From assembly GCA_910584385.1 (NCBI GenBank), contig CAJUAK010000005.1, positions 1 through 64,000 on the forward strand: a stretch of DNA of 64,000 nt, written 5' to 3'. Made by a program: the position numbers and the translations under genes. Below, piece after piece: positions 52,920 through 61,680 of the stretch (position 1 is its first letter; every line of letters begins with the position of its first letter). The DNA is from an uncultured Alphaproteobacteria bacterium. Its GTDB lineage: Bacteria; Pseudomonadota; Alphaproteobacteria; RF32; CAG-239. The notes beneath the pieces are model-generated. The model was not told the DNA's origin. It did no database searches and saw only the letters and a list, made by a program, of their open reading frames with translations.

Positions 52920-54134
52920 ATGCAGAACGGTGCAAGATACCAGGCAGTTTTAGACCTGATTACTGAGATTTTTACAGCAGGAAAACCGGCAGATAATGTG
53001 ATTAACGACTATATCCGGGCACGAAAATATATCGGTTCCAAGGACAGAAGGGCAATAACGGAGGCTGTTTGGGACATTATCCGCAATTTCCGCAAGCTTG
53101 AATTTGATGCCGGAAGTTCTTTATACCGCGATATTTTGTTGTTATGGCTTAAAAATAAAAATTTATTATCCGGCTGGGGTGATTCCCCATATTCGCTGGC
53201 TTTGCCGAATGAGGCGGAGAAACAGCGCCTGGCAGAAGAAAATGAGCAGCCTTATCCGGCAGATGTTGAAGCGGAATGCCCGGAATGGATTTTTAAAAAA
53301 AGTCCGGATATGGCTTTTTTTAAGGCTTTAAATGAACCTGCGCCCGCAGATTTCAGAATTAACAGCTTCAGCCGGGATGAAGCTGTAAGACGTTTGTCCG
53401 CGGAAGGGCTTGAAGCGGTGCCGACGCCATATTCGCCTATCGGGCTCCGTTCCAGGGAAAGGATAAGCCTTGGAAATTGCATGGCTTACCAAGAGGGGCT
53501 GATTGACGTGCAAGACGAATCTTCCCAATTGGCAGCTATTTTGATTGAGGCAAAGCCTGAACATAAAATTATTGATTATTGCTGCGGCGCCGGCGGAAAA
53601 AGTTTGGCTTTATCCTATCTTTTGCATGGAAAAGGCAAGATTTTGGCCCATGATGCCAATCCCCAGCGTTTGGAAGCGCTAAAGCCCAGAATGAAGCGCT
53701 TGAATGTTAAAAATATTGAAATTACAGATTTTGTTGCCACTTCGGATAAAGATTTCGACCGGTTTATTGTTGATGCGCCGTGTTCAGGAACGGGAACTTG
53801 GCGGCGCAGCCCGGACGCAAAATTCAGGTTAAATCCGCAAATGGTTGAAAAACTTAATAAAATCCAGAAAGAAATTTTGGATACCGCTTATATAAAGACA
53901 AAATCCGGCGGCAGAATTATTTATATGACCTGTTCCATTCTGAAAGATGAAAATGAAGATGTTATTTCTCATTTTTTGAATCAATATCCGGATGTTAAAA
54001 AGCTGAATATTCGGCAAATCTGGGAGAGAAATGTCCCGGCGCCTTATCCTCATTCAGATGATTATATGCTGCGCCTTTCGCCTTATTCCTCGCATACGGA
54101 CGGCTTTTTTATCTGTGTTATGGAAAAACTCTAG
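52920..54134 (+). CDS. RsmB-like rRNA m5C methyltransferase
   Basis: A 404-residue NOL1/NOP2/Sun-family enzyme. Residues 1-75 are a NusB-like N-terminal helical domain, followed by the catalytic domain: DVQDESSQLAAILIE, IIDYCCGAGGKSLALSYL (AdoMet), DAPCSGTGTWRRSPD (one catalytic Cys) and MTCSILKDENEDVI (the second Cys). AAGGA precedes the ATG. The exact rRNA position is inferred from domain order only. Confidence 0.9.
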   Translation: MQNGARYQAVLDLITEIFTAGKPADNVINDYIRARKYIGSKDRRAITEAVWDIIRNFRKLEFDAGSSLYRDILLLWLKNKNLLSGWGDSPYSLALPNEAEKQRLAEENEQPYPADVEAECPEWIFKKSPDMAFFKALNEPAPADFRINSFSRDEAVRRLSAEGLEAVPTPYSPIGLRSRERISLGNCMAYQEGLIDVQDESSQLAAILIEAKPEHKIIDYCCGAGGKSLALSYLLHGKGKILAHDANPQRLEALKPRMKRLNVKNIEITDFVATSDKDFDRFIVDAPCSGTGTWRRSPDAKFRLNPQMVEKLNKIQKEILDTAYIKTKSGGRIIYMTCSILKDENEDVISHFLNQYPDVKKLNIRQIWERNVPAPYPHSDDYMLRLSPYSSHTDGFFICVMEKL

Positions 54135-54135
54135 C

Positions 54136-54441
54136 TTAGATTTCCTTATTGTTTTTTTGATAAATGTAAGAAATGATTTCAGCGACGGCAGAAAAGGCCT
54201 CGACGGGGATTTCTTCGTCAATGTCCACGGCTTTTAAGATTTGCAGCAAATCGCTGTCCTGGCGGATTTCAATTCCCTGGTCAATTGCTATTTGGATAAT
54301 TTTTTGCGCGATGTGCCCTTCGCCTTTGGCCAAAACGACAGGGGCATTATTTTTATCTTTGTCGTAGCCTAAAGCAATGGCATAATCTGGGGATAACCCC
54401 ATTTCCCCGTTTTTATTTTTCTTTGATGTGTTATTATCCAT
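54136..54441 (-). CDS. FlhB C-terminal-domain-like protein
   Basis: A 101-residue cytoplasmic protein like the autocleaved C-terminal part of FlhB (YALGYDKDKNNAPVVLAKGEGHIAQKIIQIAIDQGIEIRQDSDL). It has no membrane region and reads PVVLAKG where FlhB has its NPTH cleavage site region, so no cleavage is expected. Such FhlB-type proteins can partly replace FlhB function. It is divergent from flgB. Confidence 0.88.
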   Translation of the reverse strand: MDNNTSKKNKNGEMGLSPDYAIALGYDKDKNNAPVVLAKGEGHIAQKIIQIAIDQGIEIRQDSDLLQILKAVDIDEEIPVEAFSAVAEIISYIYQKNNKEI

Positions 54442-54469
54442 GCAAAGGCTGCCTTTTGTTGTTTTTTAT

Positions 54470-54494
54470 TTAATTATAATGTTAATTCATTAAC
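54470..54494. promoter_or_regulatory. TTAA-rich dyad between flhB-like and flgB genes
   Basis: GTTAA-N4-TTAAC (54481-54494) is preceded by TAAT-N7-TTAA (54471-54485), which resembles the CtrA consensus TTAA-N7-TTAA with mismatches. Role inferred only. Confidence 0.3.
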
Positions 54495-54508
54495 TTAGCA
54501 AGAGGGTT

Positions 54509-54524
54509 TGGCACTTTTATTGCA
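54509..54524 (+). promoter_or_regulatory. sigma-54 promoter of flgB-flgC-fliE
   Basis: TGGCAC (54509-54514), a 5-bp gap and TTGCA (54520-54524) give the exact GG-N10-GC spacing of -24/-12 promoters. Start near 54536, 27 nt before the flgB ATG. Confidence 0.75.
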
Positions 54525-54562
54525 TATGGGGATGTGCAATGTTTAACTTGGGGAAATGAGTG

Positions 54563-54967
54563 ATGGATTTAAAAAATCTTTCAGTTTTTAATTTGGCAAA
54601 TAAAAAAATGGATTATTTGGCGTTAAAACAGCAGGTAACTGCCGGAAATATCGCTAATGCCAATACGCCGGGATATTTACCCAAGGATGTGAGCGAACCC
54701 AATTGGGGCGCTGCTTTTAAAAAGCCTGCTTTGGCAATGACGGTTACGAATCCCCGGCATATGGCAAACCGTCCGGGGCAAGATACCGGCGGCATCGTTT
54801 ATACGCCGCAACCTTCTGTTTCTTTGACAATGGACGGAAATGCCGTGGTTTTGGAAGACCAGCTTAACCAAGCCAGCAAAGCCAGCAGCGAATATGATAA
54901 GACTGTTACGATTTATAACAGTTATAAAAACATGCTCAAGACAGCAAATACAAAGATAAGCATTTAG
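54563..54967 (+). CDS. flgB: flagellar basal-body rod protein FlgB
   Basis: A 134-residue rod subunit of the periplasmic flagellar axle, exported by the flagellar type III system. NIANANTPGYLPKDV near residue 35 is the conserved rod-protein motif, and the C-terminal heptads (ALNQASK-like DQLNQASKASSEYDKTVTIYNSYKNML) form the coiled coil. GGGGAA lies 9 nt before ATG 54563; a GTG directly before it is not used. Confidence 0.94.
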   Translation: MDLKNLSVFNLANKKMDYLALKQQVTAGNIANANTPGYLPKDVSEPNWGAAFKKPALAMTVTNPRHMANRPGQDTGGIVYTPQPSVSLTMDGNAVVLEDQLNQASKASSEYDKTVTIYNSYKNMLKTANTKISI

Positions 54968-54978
54968 CGGGGGAATAG

Positions 54979-55392
54979 ATGGCTGGAAGTTTGACAATTA
55001 GCGCGGATATTGCCGTTTCGGGAATGAAAGCCCAGGCGGAAAGGCTTAAAATCATTTCTGAAAATATGGCCAATGCCGATTCAGTCGGCGTTCGTCCGGG
55101 AGAAGAGCCTTATCGCCGCCAGGTGCCGACTTTTCAAAATTATGTTGATGAGAAAACCGGGGCGGAAATGGTAAAGGTGGCGAAAGTTATCAGAGATGAG
55201 TCGCCTTTTGAAAAAAAATATGCCCCGCATCATCCGAATGCCGATGAAAACGGATATATCGAGCTGCCTAATGTTAATCCGCTGATTGAAATGATGGATA
55301 TGAAGGAAGCCCAGCGCAGCTATGAGGCTAATTTGACGATGATGCAGACAGCCCGCAATATGAATAGTAAAGTTTTAGATATTTTGAAATAA
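54979..55392 (+). CDS. flgC: flagellar basal-body rod protein FlgC
   Basis: A 137-residue rod subunit. DIAVSGMKAQAERLKIISENMANADSVG is the N-terminal rod motif, with NVNPLIEMMDMKEAQRSYEANLTMMQTARNMNSKVLDI at the C-terminus. GGGGGAA precedes the ATG. Middle gene of the flgB-flgC-fliE operon. Confidence 0.95.
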   Translation: MAGSLTISADIAVSGMKAQAERLKIISENMANADSVGVRPGEEPYRRQVPTFQNYVDEKTGAEMVKVAKVIRDESPFEKKYAPHHPNADENGYIELPNVNPLIEMMDMKEAQRSYEANLTMMQTARNMNSKVLDILK

Positions 55393-55404
55393 GGGGAATG
55401 AAAA

Positions 55405-55722
55405 ATGGTTAGCAATATTTCCAGCGCTTTGAATGCCTACCAACAGGCTCTCAGCCGCATCGGCGCCCAGACGCCGGCAGCTCCGGCGGTACAGCCGCAA
55501 GAAGGAGACAGTTTTCAAAATATGGTTCAGGATGTGTTGGGCGATACGGTCAAGCTGGCAAAACAGGCTGAGGCAACAACCATACAGGGTTTGCAAGGCA
55601 AGGCGGATATTCAGGATGTTGTTCAGGCGATTGCCAATGCTGAAAATGCTTTGGAAACAGTTGTGGCTGTTCGCGATACGGCAATTAAGGCTTATCAGTC
55701 CATTATCCAGATGACGATTTAA
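55405..55722 (+). CDS. fliE: flagellar hook-basal body complex protein FliE
   Basis: A 105-residue protein that joins the MS ring to the rod. The C-terminus DIQDVVQAIANAENALETVVAVRDTAIKAYQSIIQMTI is the conserved FliE end. Gene order flgB-flgC-fliE is standard in alphaproteobacteria, though further flagellar genes that normally follow are absent here. Confidence 0.94.
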   Translation: MVSNISSALNAYQQALSRIGAQTPAAPAVQPQEGDSFQNMVQDVLGDTVKLAKQAEATTIQGLQGKADIQDVVQAIANAENALETVVAVRDTAIKAYQSIIQMTI

Positions 55723-55837
55723 GGCTGCCTGCTTAGAAAAATCTTTCAGCTATTATGCTTTGTACAAACGCAAGAATGGAAAACGTCTGATTGTCTGCGT
55801 GGATAATATCATTTTTGGGAAAAAAGCGAAATTAATT

Positions 55838-55868
55838 AAAACGTGAAGAGAAATCTTCACGTTTTTTT
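55838..55868 (+). terminator. terminator of the flgB-flgC-fliE operon
   Basis: A 12-bp stem (55838-55849 with 55854-55865) with a GAAA tetraloop, followed by T. Confidence 0.88.
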
Positions 55869-55963
55869 GTCTGTAATGCTTTACAGACTATCCCCATTTT
55901 ATGCAAAGTTTTTTAAGCTGCGGTTTGTGGCTTTGGGCAGGATAAATATGCTGAAATGTTAAT

Positions 55964-55992
55964 TTGGGAATTGTAAAATACCTTGCTAAAAT
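55964..55992 (+). promoter_or_regulatory. candidate promoter of the 56053 gene
   Basis: TTGGGA (55964-55969) and TAAAAT (55987-55992) spaced 17 bp; leader about 54 nt. Confidence 0.4.
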
Positions 55993-56052
55993 AAATAATT
56001 CTTTTATATTGGCGGCAATTAACAATTATTATCTCATTAAACATACATTATT

Positions 56053-56484
56053 ATGAAAAAGAAAAGATATTGTGCCAAGCGGCATCTTAACAGCCGGCAG
56101 GTTATGCTGCAATTTGTAAATGGCATTACCCGTTTTCAAGAAAATGTGTTTCATGGCGAAGTGCGTCTTTCCAGCATGGATTTGAATGCCAAGCTTTGCC
56201 GGGTGGCCATTCGTCCTGATGCTTTGGCTTATTCGCCGCGGAAAGGATGGGTCTTTGCCAAGGACTGCGGCTTTTCAGGCGAGTGCACGGCATGGATAAC
56301 TGACTTTTCGTTATCTTTGTGTAAAATCTCCGGCGGTTTTTATGCCGTTTATAAGCTTAAAACAGGCGAACGCCTCTTACTTTTCCAAACCGATGTTGTC
56401 GTGAAGGAATATTTTCCTCCCAAGTTTTGGATAGGAAGACACTGCTTTGTCATGGATATGAAAGGAAATTATACGGAACGTTAG
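56053..56484 (+). CDS. orphan basic 143-residue protein
   Basis: An unrecognised protein with a very basic start (MKKKRYCAKRHLNSRQ), beta-strand-rich middle and six cysteines; no signal peptide. The leader has no Shine-Dalgarno and an ATTATTATC run shared with the 9767 gene's leader. It is convergent with recA and shares a terminator with it. Confidence 0.62.
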   Translation: MKKKRYCAKRHLNSRQVMLQFVNGITRFQENVFHGEVRLSSMDLNAKLCRVAIRPDALAYSPRKGWVFAKDCGFSGECTAWITDFSLSLCKISGGFYAVYKLKTGERLLLFQTDVVVKEYFPPKFWIGRHCFVMDMKGNYTER

Positions 56485-56496
56485 TTTGGTGCATAT

Positions 56497-56531
56497 TAAA
56501 AACCCCTGCTTTGAAAAAGAGCAGGGGTTTT
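56497..56531. terminator. bidirectional terminator between the 56053 gene and recA
   Basis: A stem of about 12 bp (AAAACCCCTGCT side 56499-56510, AGCAGGGG side 56520-56527 plus T) with a 9-nt loop serves both convergent genes. Confidence 0.85.
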
Positions 56532-56548
56532 GTTTACCGAAAAAACTA

Positions 56549-57586
56549 TTAATCTTCCTCTTCTTCTGCCAGGGCTGAATTATCCCCCAGAAGCTCAGTC
56601 GATAAGTGCCCGGCATCTGCTTTGATTTTGTTTTCAATTTCTAAGGCAATGGCTTCATTGTCTCTTAAAAACTGTTTGGCATTTTCACGCCCTTGTCCAA
56701 GTTTGTCTCCATTATAGGAAATCCAGGCGCCGGCTTTTTCGATAATGCCTGATTTGATGCCGAGGTCAATCAGTTCGCCGGTTTTGGAAATGCCTTCGCC
56801 ATACATGATGTCGAAATCAACAACTTTGAACGGAGGGGCAACCTTGTTTTTTACAATCTTTACGCGGGTTTGGCTGCCAATAATGTCTTCTTTGTCTTTA
56901 ATCTTGCCGACACTGCGGATATCCATGCGTACAGATGCATAGAATTTTAAAGCATTGCCGCCGGTTGTGGTTTCCGGATTGCCAAACATGACGCCTAACT
57001 TCATGCGGATTTGGTTAATGAAGATAATCATTGTGTTAGAACGGGAAACTGTTGCGGTTAATTTGCGCAAAGCCTGGCTCATTAAGCGTGCCTGCAGCCC
57101 CATATGGGCATCGCCCATTTCGCCTTCCAATTCAGCCTTGGGAACCAATGCGGCGACGGAATCGACAACCAGAACATCGATTGCGCCGGAGCGCACTAAA
57201 GTGTCGGCAATTTCAAGGGCTTGTTCGCCGGAATCGGGTTGAGAAATAAACAAGCTGTCAATATCTACGCCGATTTTCTTTGCGTAAGAAGGGTCAAGGG
57301 CGTGTTCTGCATCAATAAAAGCGCAGGTGCCGCTTTTCTTTTGCGCTTGGGCAATAACGCTCAAGGCCAAAGTGGTTTTGCCGGAACTTTCAGGGCCGTA
57401 GATTTCGATAATTCTTCCTTTGGGCAAGCCGCCGATGCCTAATGCGATATCCAATCCCAAGGAACCTGTTGAAATTTCTTCAATGTCCATATTGCTGCCG
57501 CTTTGCCCCAAGCGCATAATCGAACCTTTGCCAAAGGCTTTTTCAATTTGCCCGAGAGCCGCATCCAGTGCTTTTTGCTTGTCCAT
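56549..57586 (-). CDS. recA: recombinase RecA
   Basis: A 345-residue strand-exchange ATPase. Walker [12 protein letters not shown]-like [27 protein letters not shown] (loop 1 and Walker B area), and the acidic C-terminus ALAEEEED are canonical. Begins [24 protein letters not shown]. The upstream SOS box indicates LexA control. Confidence 0.98.
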   Translation of the reverse strand: MDKQKALDAALGQIEKAFGKGSIMRLGQSGSNMDIEEISTGSLGLDIALGIGGLPKGRIIEIYGPESSGKTTLALSVIAQAQKKSGTCAFIDAEHALDPSYAKKIGVDIDSLFISQPDSGEQALEIADTLVRSGAIDVLVVDSVAALVPKAELEGEMGDAHMGLQARLMSQALRKLTATVSRSNTMIIFINQIRMKLGVMFGNPETTTGGNALKFYASVRMDIRSVGKIKDKEDIIGSQTRVKIVKNKVAPPFKVVDFDIMYGEGISKTGELIDLGIKSGIIEKAGAWISYNGDKLGQGRENAKQFLRDNEAIALEIENKIKADAGHLSTELLGDNSALAEEEED

Positions 57587-57625
57587 GTTTTTTCTCTTTC
57601 TTATAATTGACGTTAAATGTATATT

Positions 57626-57640
57626 GTTCTAATTTTGTTC
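57626..57640 (-). promoter_or_regulatory. alphaproteobacterial SOS (LexA) box of recA
   Basis: GTTC (57626-57629), 7 bp, GTTC (57637-57640) matches the direct-repeat operator GTTC-N7-GTTC of alphaproteobacterial LexA. It lies 40 bp before the recA ATG and overlaps the stop codon of the upstream yihY-like gene. Confidence 0.88.
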
Positions 57641-58594
57641 TTTTTGCAAGAACTTTTTTGATTTATTTTTATTTTTTTTGAAATGGGGAATTTGATTATG
57701 GAAGAAACATTTGATTTTGTTTTCTTTTTCCGCATTTCTGAATTCGTCCAGGGTGGCGGTTACCGTGGCGCCGAAGATGACGACAGCCCAGACGCAATAA
57801 AGCCAGATGAGCAAAATCGGCAGGGTTGCCAAAGCGCCGTACAGCATTTTATATGTGGCGCTTTTCATGATAATCAGCCCGAATGAGCGGCGCAAAATCC
57901 AGAAGAGGAACAAAGACACAAGCGCGCCGAAAAATGCGTTGCTTATTCCCACTTTTTTATTCGGCACCAGGATATAAAGGAGCATAAGCCCGGCAAGGTT
58001 TACCAAAGCCGGCAGAATGATGCCGATAAAATATTGTCCGGCCAGGATATCCGGAACGAATTGCTGCAATGTATAAAAGTAACCGCGCAGGGAGATGGTT
58101 GTGCCGAGCAGGAGCGGCCCCAGGGTTATGACCGTCCAATAAAGGGTGATTTTTGTTTTTATGCTGCGGGGCTTATATACTTTAAAAATAAAGTTTAATG
58201 AATTTTCAATTGTGGATAACATTAAAATCGCGGTCAAGGCCAGGCCGATAACGCCGATTGTTGTCAGTTGGGCGGAAGCGTTTAAAAAATCTGTGAAATA
58301 TTGGGTGATTTCCTGGCCGATATTTGGCACGAAATTTTGAATGATAAATTCCTGGAATTGGTCTTTAATTCCTGAAAAGACCGGAAAAGCCGAGAAAATT
58401 GCCAGGCCGATGGCAAAAAGGGGAACGATGGCAATCAGCGAAGTGTAGCTTAAGGAAGCAGCCACCCGCAAAATGGCGTCGCTTTGCGTGCGTTTGGCCA
58501 GAAAGAGCAAGAAGCTTTTAGAGGCGCTGCCGGCGCAGTTTATTTTATTTAAAATGCGCAATCCCCAGATTTTTGTGATATTTTTCAAATACAT
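57629..58594 (-). CDS. YihY/BrkB-family inner-membrane protein
   Basis: A 321-residue membrane protein with six predicted TM segments. Motifs LRVAASLSYTSLIAIVPLFAIGLAIFSAFPVF and SISL-like STIENSLNFIFKVYKPRSI are typical of the UPF0761 family. The lysine-rich tail is cytoplasmic. Function is unsettled. It is upstream of recA on the same strand, 42 bp apart, but recA has its own promoter. Confidence 0.9.
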   Translation of the reverse strand: MYLKNITKIWGLRILNKINCAGSASKSFLLFLAKRTQSDAILRVAASLSYTSLIAIVPLFAIGLAIFSAFPVFSGIKDQFQEFIIQNFVPNIGQEITQYFTDFLNASAQLTTIGVIGLALTAILMLSTIENSLNFIFKVYKPRSIKTKITLYWTVITLGPLLLGTTISLRGYFYTLQQFVPDILAGQYFIGIILPALVNLAGLMLLYILVPNKKVGISNAFFGALVSLFLFWILRRSFGLIIMKSATYKMLYGALATLPILLIWLYCVWAVVIFGATVTATLDEFRNAEKENKIKCFFHNQIPHFKKNKNKSKKFLQKEQN

Positions 58595-58696
58595 ACCCGT
58601 CTTCCAAAAATAATTGTTTACATTGCCTTTTAAGTTTTATATATAATTTTCTAAAACAATATACCTATTTTTTAACATATTGCAAAGGAAAATATT

Positions 58697-59527
58697 ATGA
58701 CATCTACAACACCTTTGATGGCGGGTAAAAAAGGCCTTATTATGGGGCTGGCTAATGATAAGTCCATTGCTTGGGGCATTGTGCAGGCTTTGCATTCTCA
58801 AGGCGCTCAAATTGCCATTTCTTATCAAAACGAAGTTTTAGAGAAGAGAGTGCTTCCCTTGGCTGAACAATTGGGCGGCGATACGCTTCTTTTGAAATGC
58901 GACGTTTCCGATTCTGCCAGTGTTGAGGCATGTTTTAAGGAATTGGGCGAAAAATGGGGCAAGATTGATTTTGTTGTCCATGCGATTGCGTTTTCTGATA
59001 AGAACGAACTCAAAGGGCGCACGATTGATACCAGCCTGGATAACTTCCTGAACACGATGCATATTTCCTGTTATTCTTTCTTGGAGGCATGCCGCTGCGC
59101 TTCTCCGATTATGAATGAAAACGGCGCGATTGTTACCTTGACTTATTTAGGGGGCGAACGCGTTTTGCCAAACTATAACATTATGGGCGTTGCCAAAGCC
59201 GCGTTGGAAGCTTCCGTGCGCTATGCCGCTGCGGATATGGGCAGACAAGGCGTCCGCGTGAATGCGATTTCTGCCGGGCCGATTAAGACATTGGCAGCTT
59301 CGGGAATCGGCGATTTCCGCAAAATTTTGCATTGGAATGAATTAAACGCTCCTCTGCGCCGCAATGTTACCCAGGAAGAAGTCGGCATGGCCGCTCTTGG
59401 CTTGCTCTCTGCTTGCGGAACTGGCATTACCGGCGAAGTTTTGCATGTTGACTGCGGTTACCATATCCAGGGCATGCTGAATTTGGACAATGCTGAAGAA
59501 ACCGGCAAAATGCTGGCGGAGCAATAA
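58697..59527 (+). CDS. fabI: enoyl-[acyl-carrier-protein] reductase FabI
   Basis: A 276-residue SDR enzyme that completes each fatty-acid elongation cycle with NADH. IMGLANDKSIAWGIVQALH is the cofactor motif, YNIMGVAKAALEASVRY contains the Tyr-x6-Lys pair, and ISAGPIKTLAASGI follows. AAAGGA lies 10 nt before the ATG. Confidence 0.96.
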   Translation: MTSTTPLMAGKKGLIMGLANDKSIAWGIVQALHSQGAQIAISYQNEVLEKRVLPLAEQLGGDTLLLKCDVSDSASVEACFKELGEKWGKIDFVVHAIAFSDKNELKGRTIDTSLDNFLNTMHISCYSFLEACRCASPIMNENGAIVTLTYLGGERVLPNYNIMGVAKAALEASVRYAAADMGRQGVRVNAISAGPIKTLAASGIGDFRKILHWNELNAPLRRNVTQEEVGMAALGLLSACGTGITGEVLHVDCGYHIQGMLNLDNAEETGKMLAEQ

Positions 59528-59567
59528 TAACTCTTTCTTTTTGATTGAGACTTTCAAAAAAAAGATT

Positions 59568-59604
59568 AAAATACGGGGCAACTTTATGTTGTTCCGTATT
59601 TTTT
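59568..59604 (+). terminator. terminator of fabI
   Basis: An interrupted stem pairing AATACGG with CCGTATT plus an inner CAAC/GTTG part, followed by T. It ends directly before the sppA start region. Confidence 0.75.
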
Positions 59605-59616
59605 ATGGTGGTTAAA

Positions 59617-61368
59617 ATGGAAACAAAATCCAGGGCTTCATCTTTTAGAATATTAATCAAATCTGCCGTCTGGGCTTTTGCAATTGTCGGATTATTGGCG
59701 ATATTGCTTTTGTTTTCCCTTGTCAGCCTGGTTAAAAGCGAGATGGGCTCCAAAGCCGCCAAGCTTCCGGACAGGTTTGTTTTGGCGGTTAATTTGGATG
59801 CCGAATATTCAGAAGTCCGGGGCGACAGCCTGCTTCATGAATTGGCAGAGGTTAAAGGCTTTTCTTTTTATGATTTGACAAAGAGTTTAAAAAATGCGGC
59901 TCAGGATACGCGCGTTGCCGCTATTTACCTTAAAGTGGGCGAAACGGGGCTCGGCCTGGCGCAGATTCAGGAAATCCGCAAATTGCTGGCATTGTTTAAG
60001 GCGTCTGGCAAAAATATTTATGCTTATTCTTCATCATTTGGGCATTTGGGTGCGGGAAATGATGAATATTATCTTGTATCGCAGGCCGACAAGATTGTTT
60101 TAATGCCGGGAGGCGAACTCGGCTTGACGGGGTTATCTGTTGAAATTCCTTTTGCCAAAGGATTGTTGGATAAAATAGGGGTAACGCCGGAATTTTATGC
60201 CCGTTATGAATATAAAAACGCATATGCGTCCTTTACGGAAGCGGAAATGCCTAAGGAAATGCGCCGCGATTTTACAAAACTTGCTGATAATTTATGGCGC
60301 CAGATTATCCAAGATGTTGCCGAGGATAGAAACATTAAGGAAGCGGCTTTGCAAAAATTGGCAGACAAGGCACCGCTTGTTTGCCGGGAAGCCTTGGAAA
60401 ACGGCTTGGTTGACGATTGCGGTTCGGAGGAAGATTTTGCCTTTTCTTTTTTGAAGGAGCTTGATGCCGAAATGGTGCCTCTTGAAGCTTATGCGGCGCA
60501 GCCTGTTTTGGCCAAGGATAAAATCGCCTTACTCAGTATGGAAGGCGTTATTGACAGCGGTTTAAGCTCAGCGAACCCTCTTGGCGGCGATGCGGTTATC
60601 GGGGCGGAATCAGTCAAAGCGCAGCTTGATGATTTGAAAAGCCTGGAAAACCTGAAGGCTGTTGTTATCCGCATTAACTCTCCCGGCGGCGATTATGCTG
60701 CGGCGAAAGAAATTTGGCAGGCCTTGATGGCTTTTAAGCAGCGCGAAGCTGTTCCTGTTTTGATTTCTATGGGAAATTACGCGGCATCCGGCGGTTATTT
60801 TATCGCTTTGGCGGGAGACAGGATTTATGCAGATGAAGCAACGGTTACGGGATCTGTCGGCGTGGTTGGCGGCAAGCCTGTCTTGGAAAAGCTGTGGAAG
60901 AAACTCGGTGTGAACTGGTCTGCGGTCAATACCGGGAAAAATGCGGGTATCTCAAGCATCAATAGAGATTTTTCATTAAACGAAAAACAATTGTTTAACA
61001 AAATATTAGATAATATATATTCAGATTTTACATTAATTGTTTCGCAGCAGCGGCACCTGACGCTTCAAGAAGTTGACAAGCTGGCGCGCGGGCGTGTATG
61101 GCTTGGCGATGAAGCTGTTAAAAACGGTCTGGCAGACGCTTTAGGCGGCTTAAACGATGTTTTGGAAGCGGCCGGTTCTGACAAAGCTGAAATTGTTTAC
61201 TATCCGAAAGCAAAAACTTTTACCGAAAAATTACAGGATGTTTTGGGCGGCAGCCAGGATTTGGCAATTAATCAGCTGAAAAATAATTTTGCTGTTGAAT
61301 TTGGCAGCGTAAATATGTTAAACAGACTTAATTATAATTTAATTTTATGGCCTTTTGTAATCAGATAA
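59617..61368 (+). CDS. sppA: signal peptide peptidase SppA, long type
   Basis: A 583-residue membrane protease that degrades cleaved signal peptides. One N-terminal TM (about 12-35), then two tandem S49 domains. The catalytic Ser is in MGNYAASGGYFIAL with the Gly motif RINSPGGDY before it; the Lys is expected in the N-terminal domain. ATG 59617 has GGTGG at 59608, preferable to 59605. Separated from fabI by its terminator. Confidence 0.92.
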   Translation: METKSRASSFRILIKSAVWAFAIVGLLAILLLFSLVSLVKSEMGSKAAKLPDRFVLAVNLDAEYSEVRGDSLLHELAEVKGFSFYDLTKSLKNAAQDTRVAAIYLKVGETGLGLAQIQEIRKLLALFKASGKNIYAYSSSFGHLGAGNDEYYLVSQADKIVLMPGGELGLTGLSVEIPFAKGLLDKIGVTPEFYARYEYKNAYASFTEAEMPKEMRRDFTKLADNLWRQIIQDVAEDRNIKEAALQKLADKAPLVCREALENGLVDDCGSEEDFAFSFLKELDAEMVPLEAYAAQPVLAKDKIALLSMEGVIDSGLSSANPLGGDAVIGAESVKAQLDDLKSLENLKAVVIRINSPGGDYAAAKEIWQALMAFKQREAVPVLISMGNYAASGGYFIALAGDRIYADEATVTGSVGVVGGKPVLEKLWKKLGVNWSAVNTGKNAGISSINRDFSLNEKQLFNKILDNIYSDFTLIVSQQRHLTLQEVDKLARGRVWLGDEAVKNGLADALGGLNDVLEAAGSDKAEIVYYPKAKTFTEKLQDVLGGSQDLAINQLKNNFAVEFGSVNMLNRLNYNLILWPFVIR

Positions 61369-61378
61369 GGAAATAAAC

Positions 61379-61666
61379 ATGGCAATTGATAATGAAACCG
61401 TGCGGCGGATTGCTTTTTTGTCGCGCTTGAAAATCGAGGATGACAAATTAGCGGCAACTGAAGAAGAATTTAATAAAATTCTGCATTGGGTTGAGGATTT
61501 GAACGAAGTAAATACGGATAACGTGGAACCGCTTGTTTCCGTTAACGAGAATAATCTGACCCTGCGCCAGGATGCGGTTACGGATGGCAACCAAGTGGAG
61601 GCTGTGCTTAGAAATGCGCCTCAAAAAGAATATGACTATTTTGTTGTTCCTAAAGTGGTTGAATAG
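61379..61666 (+). CDS. gatC: Asp/Glu-tRNA amidotransferase subunit C
   Basis: A 95-residue subunit that stabilises Gat[45 protein letters not shown] is the family signature. AAGGA precedes the ATG. First gene of gatC-gatA-gatB. Confidence 0.95.
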   Translation: MAIDNETVRRIAFLSRLKIEDDKLAATEEEFNKILHWVEDLNEVNTDNVEPLVSVNENNLTLRQDAVTDGNQVEAVLRNAPQKEYDYFVVPKVVE

Positions 61667-61680
61667 GCAAGGGGGATAAG

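Larger units (their letters stand above)
55723..56052. other. intergenic region after fliE
   Basis: It contains the fliE terminator, a short frame without a start codon ending at about 55842 (KSFSYYALYKRKNGKRLIVC and on), which may be a gene remnant, a small CTGTAA/TTACAG hairpin at about 55870, and a promoter for the 56053 gene. Confidence 0.45.

Noticed and set aside
55724..55842. Frame reading KSFSYYALYKRKNGKRLIVC after fliE
   Set aside because: It looks protein-like but has no start codon after the preceding stop and no Shine-Dalgarno; at most a remnant.
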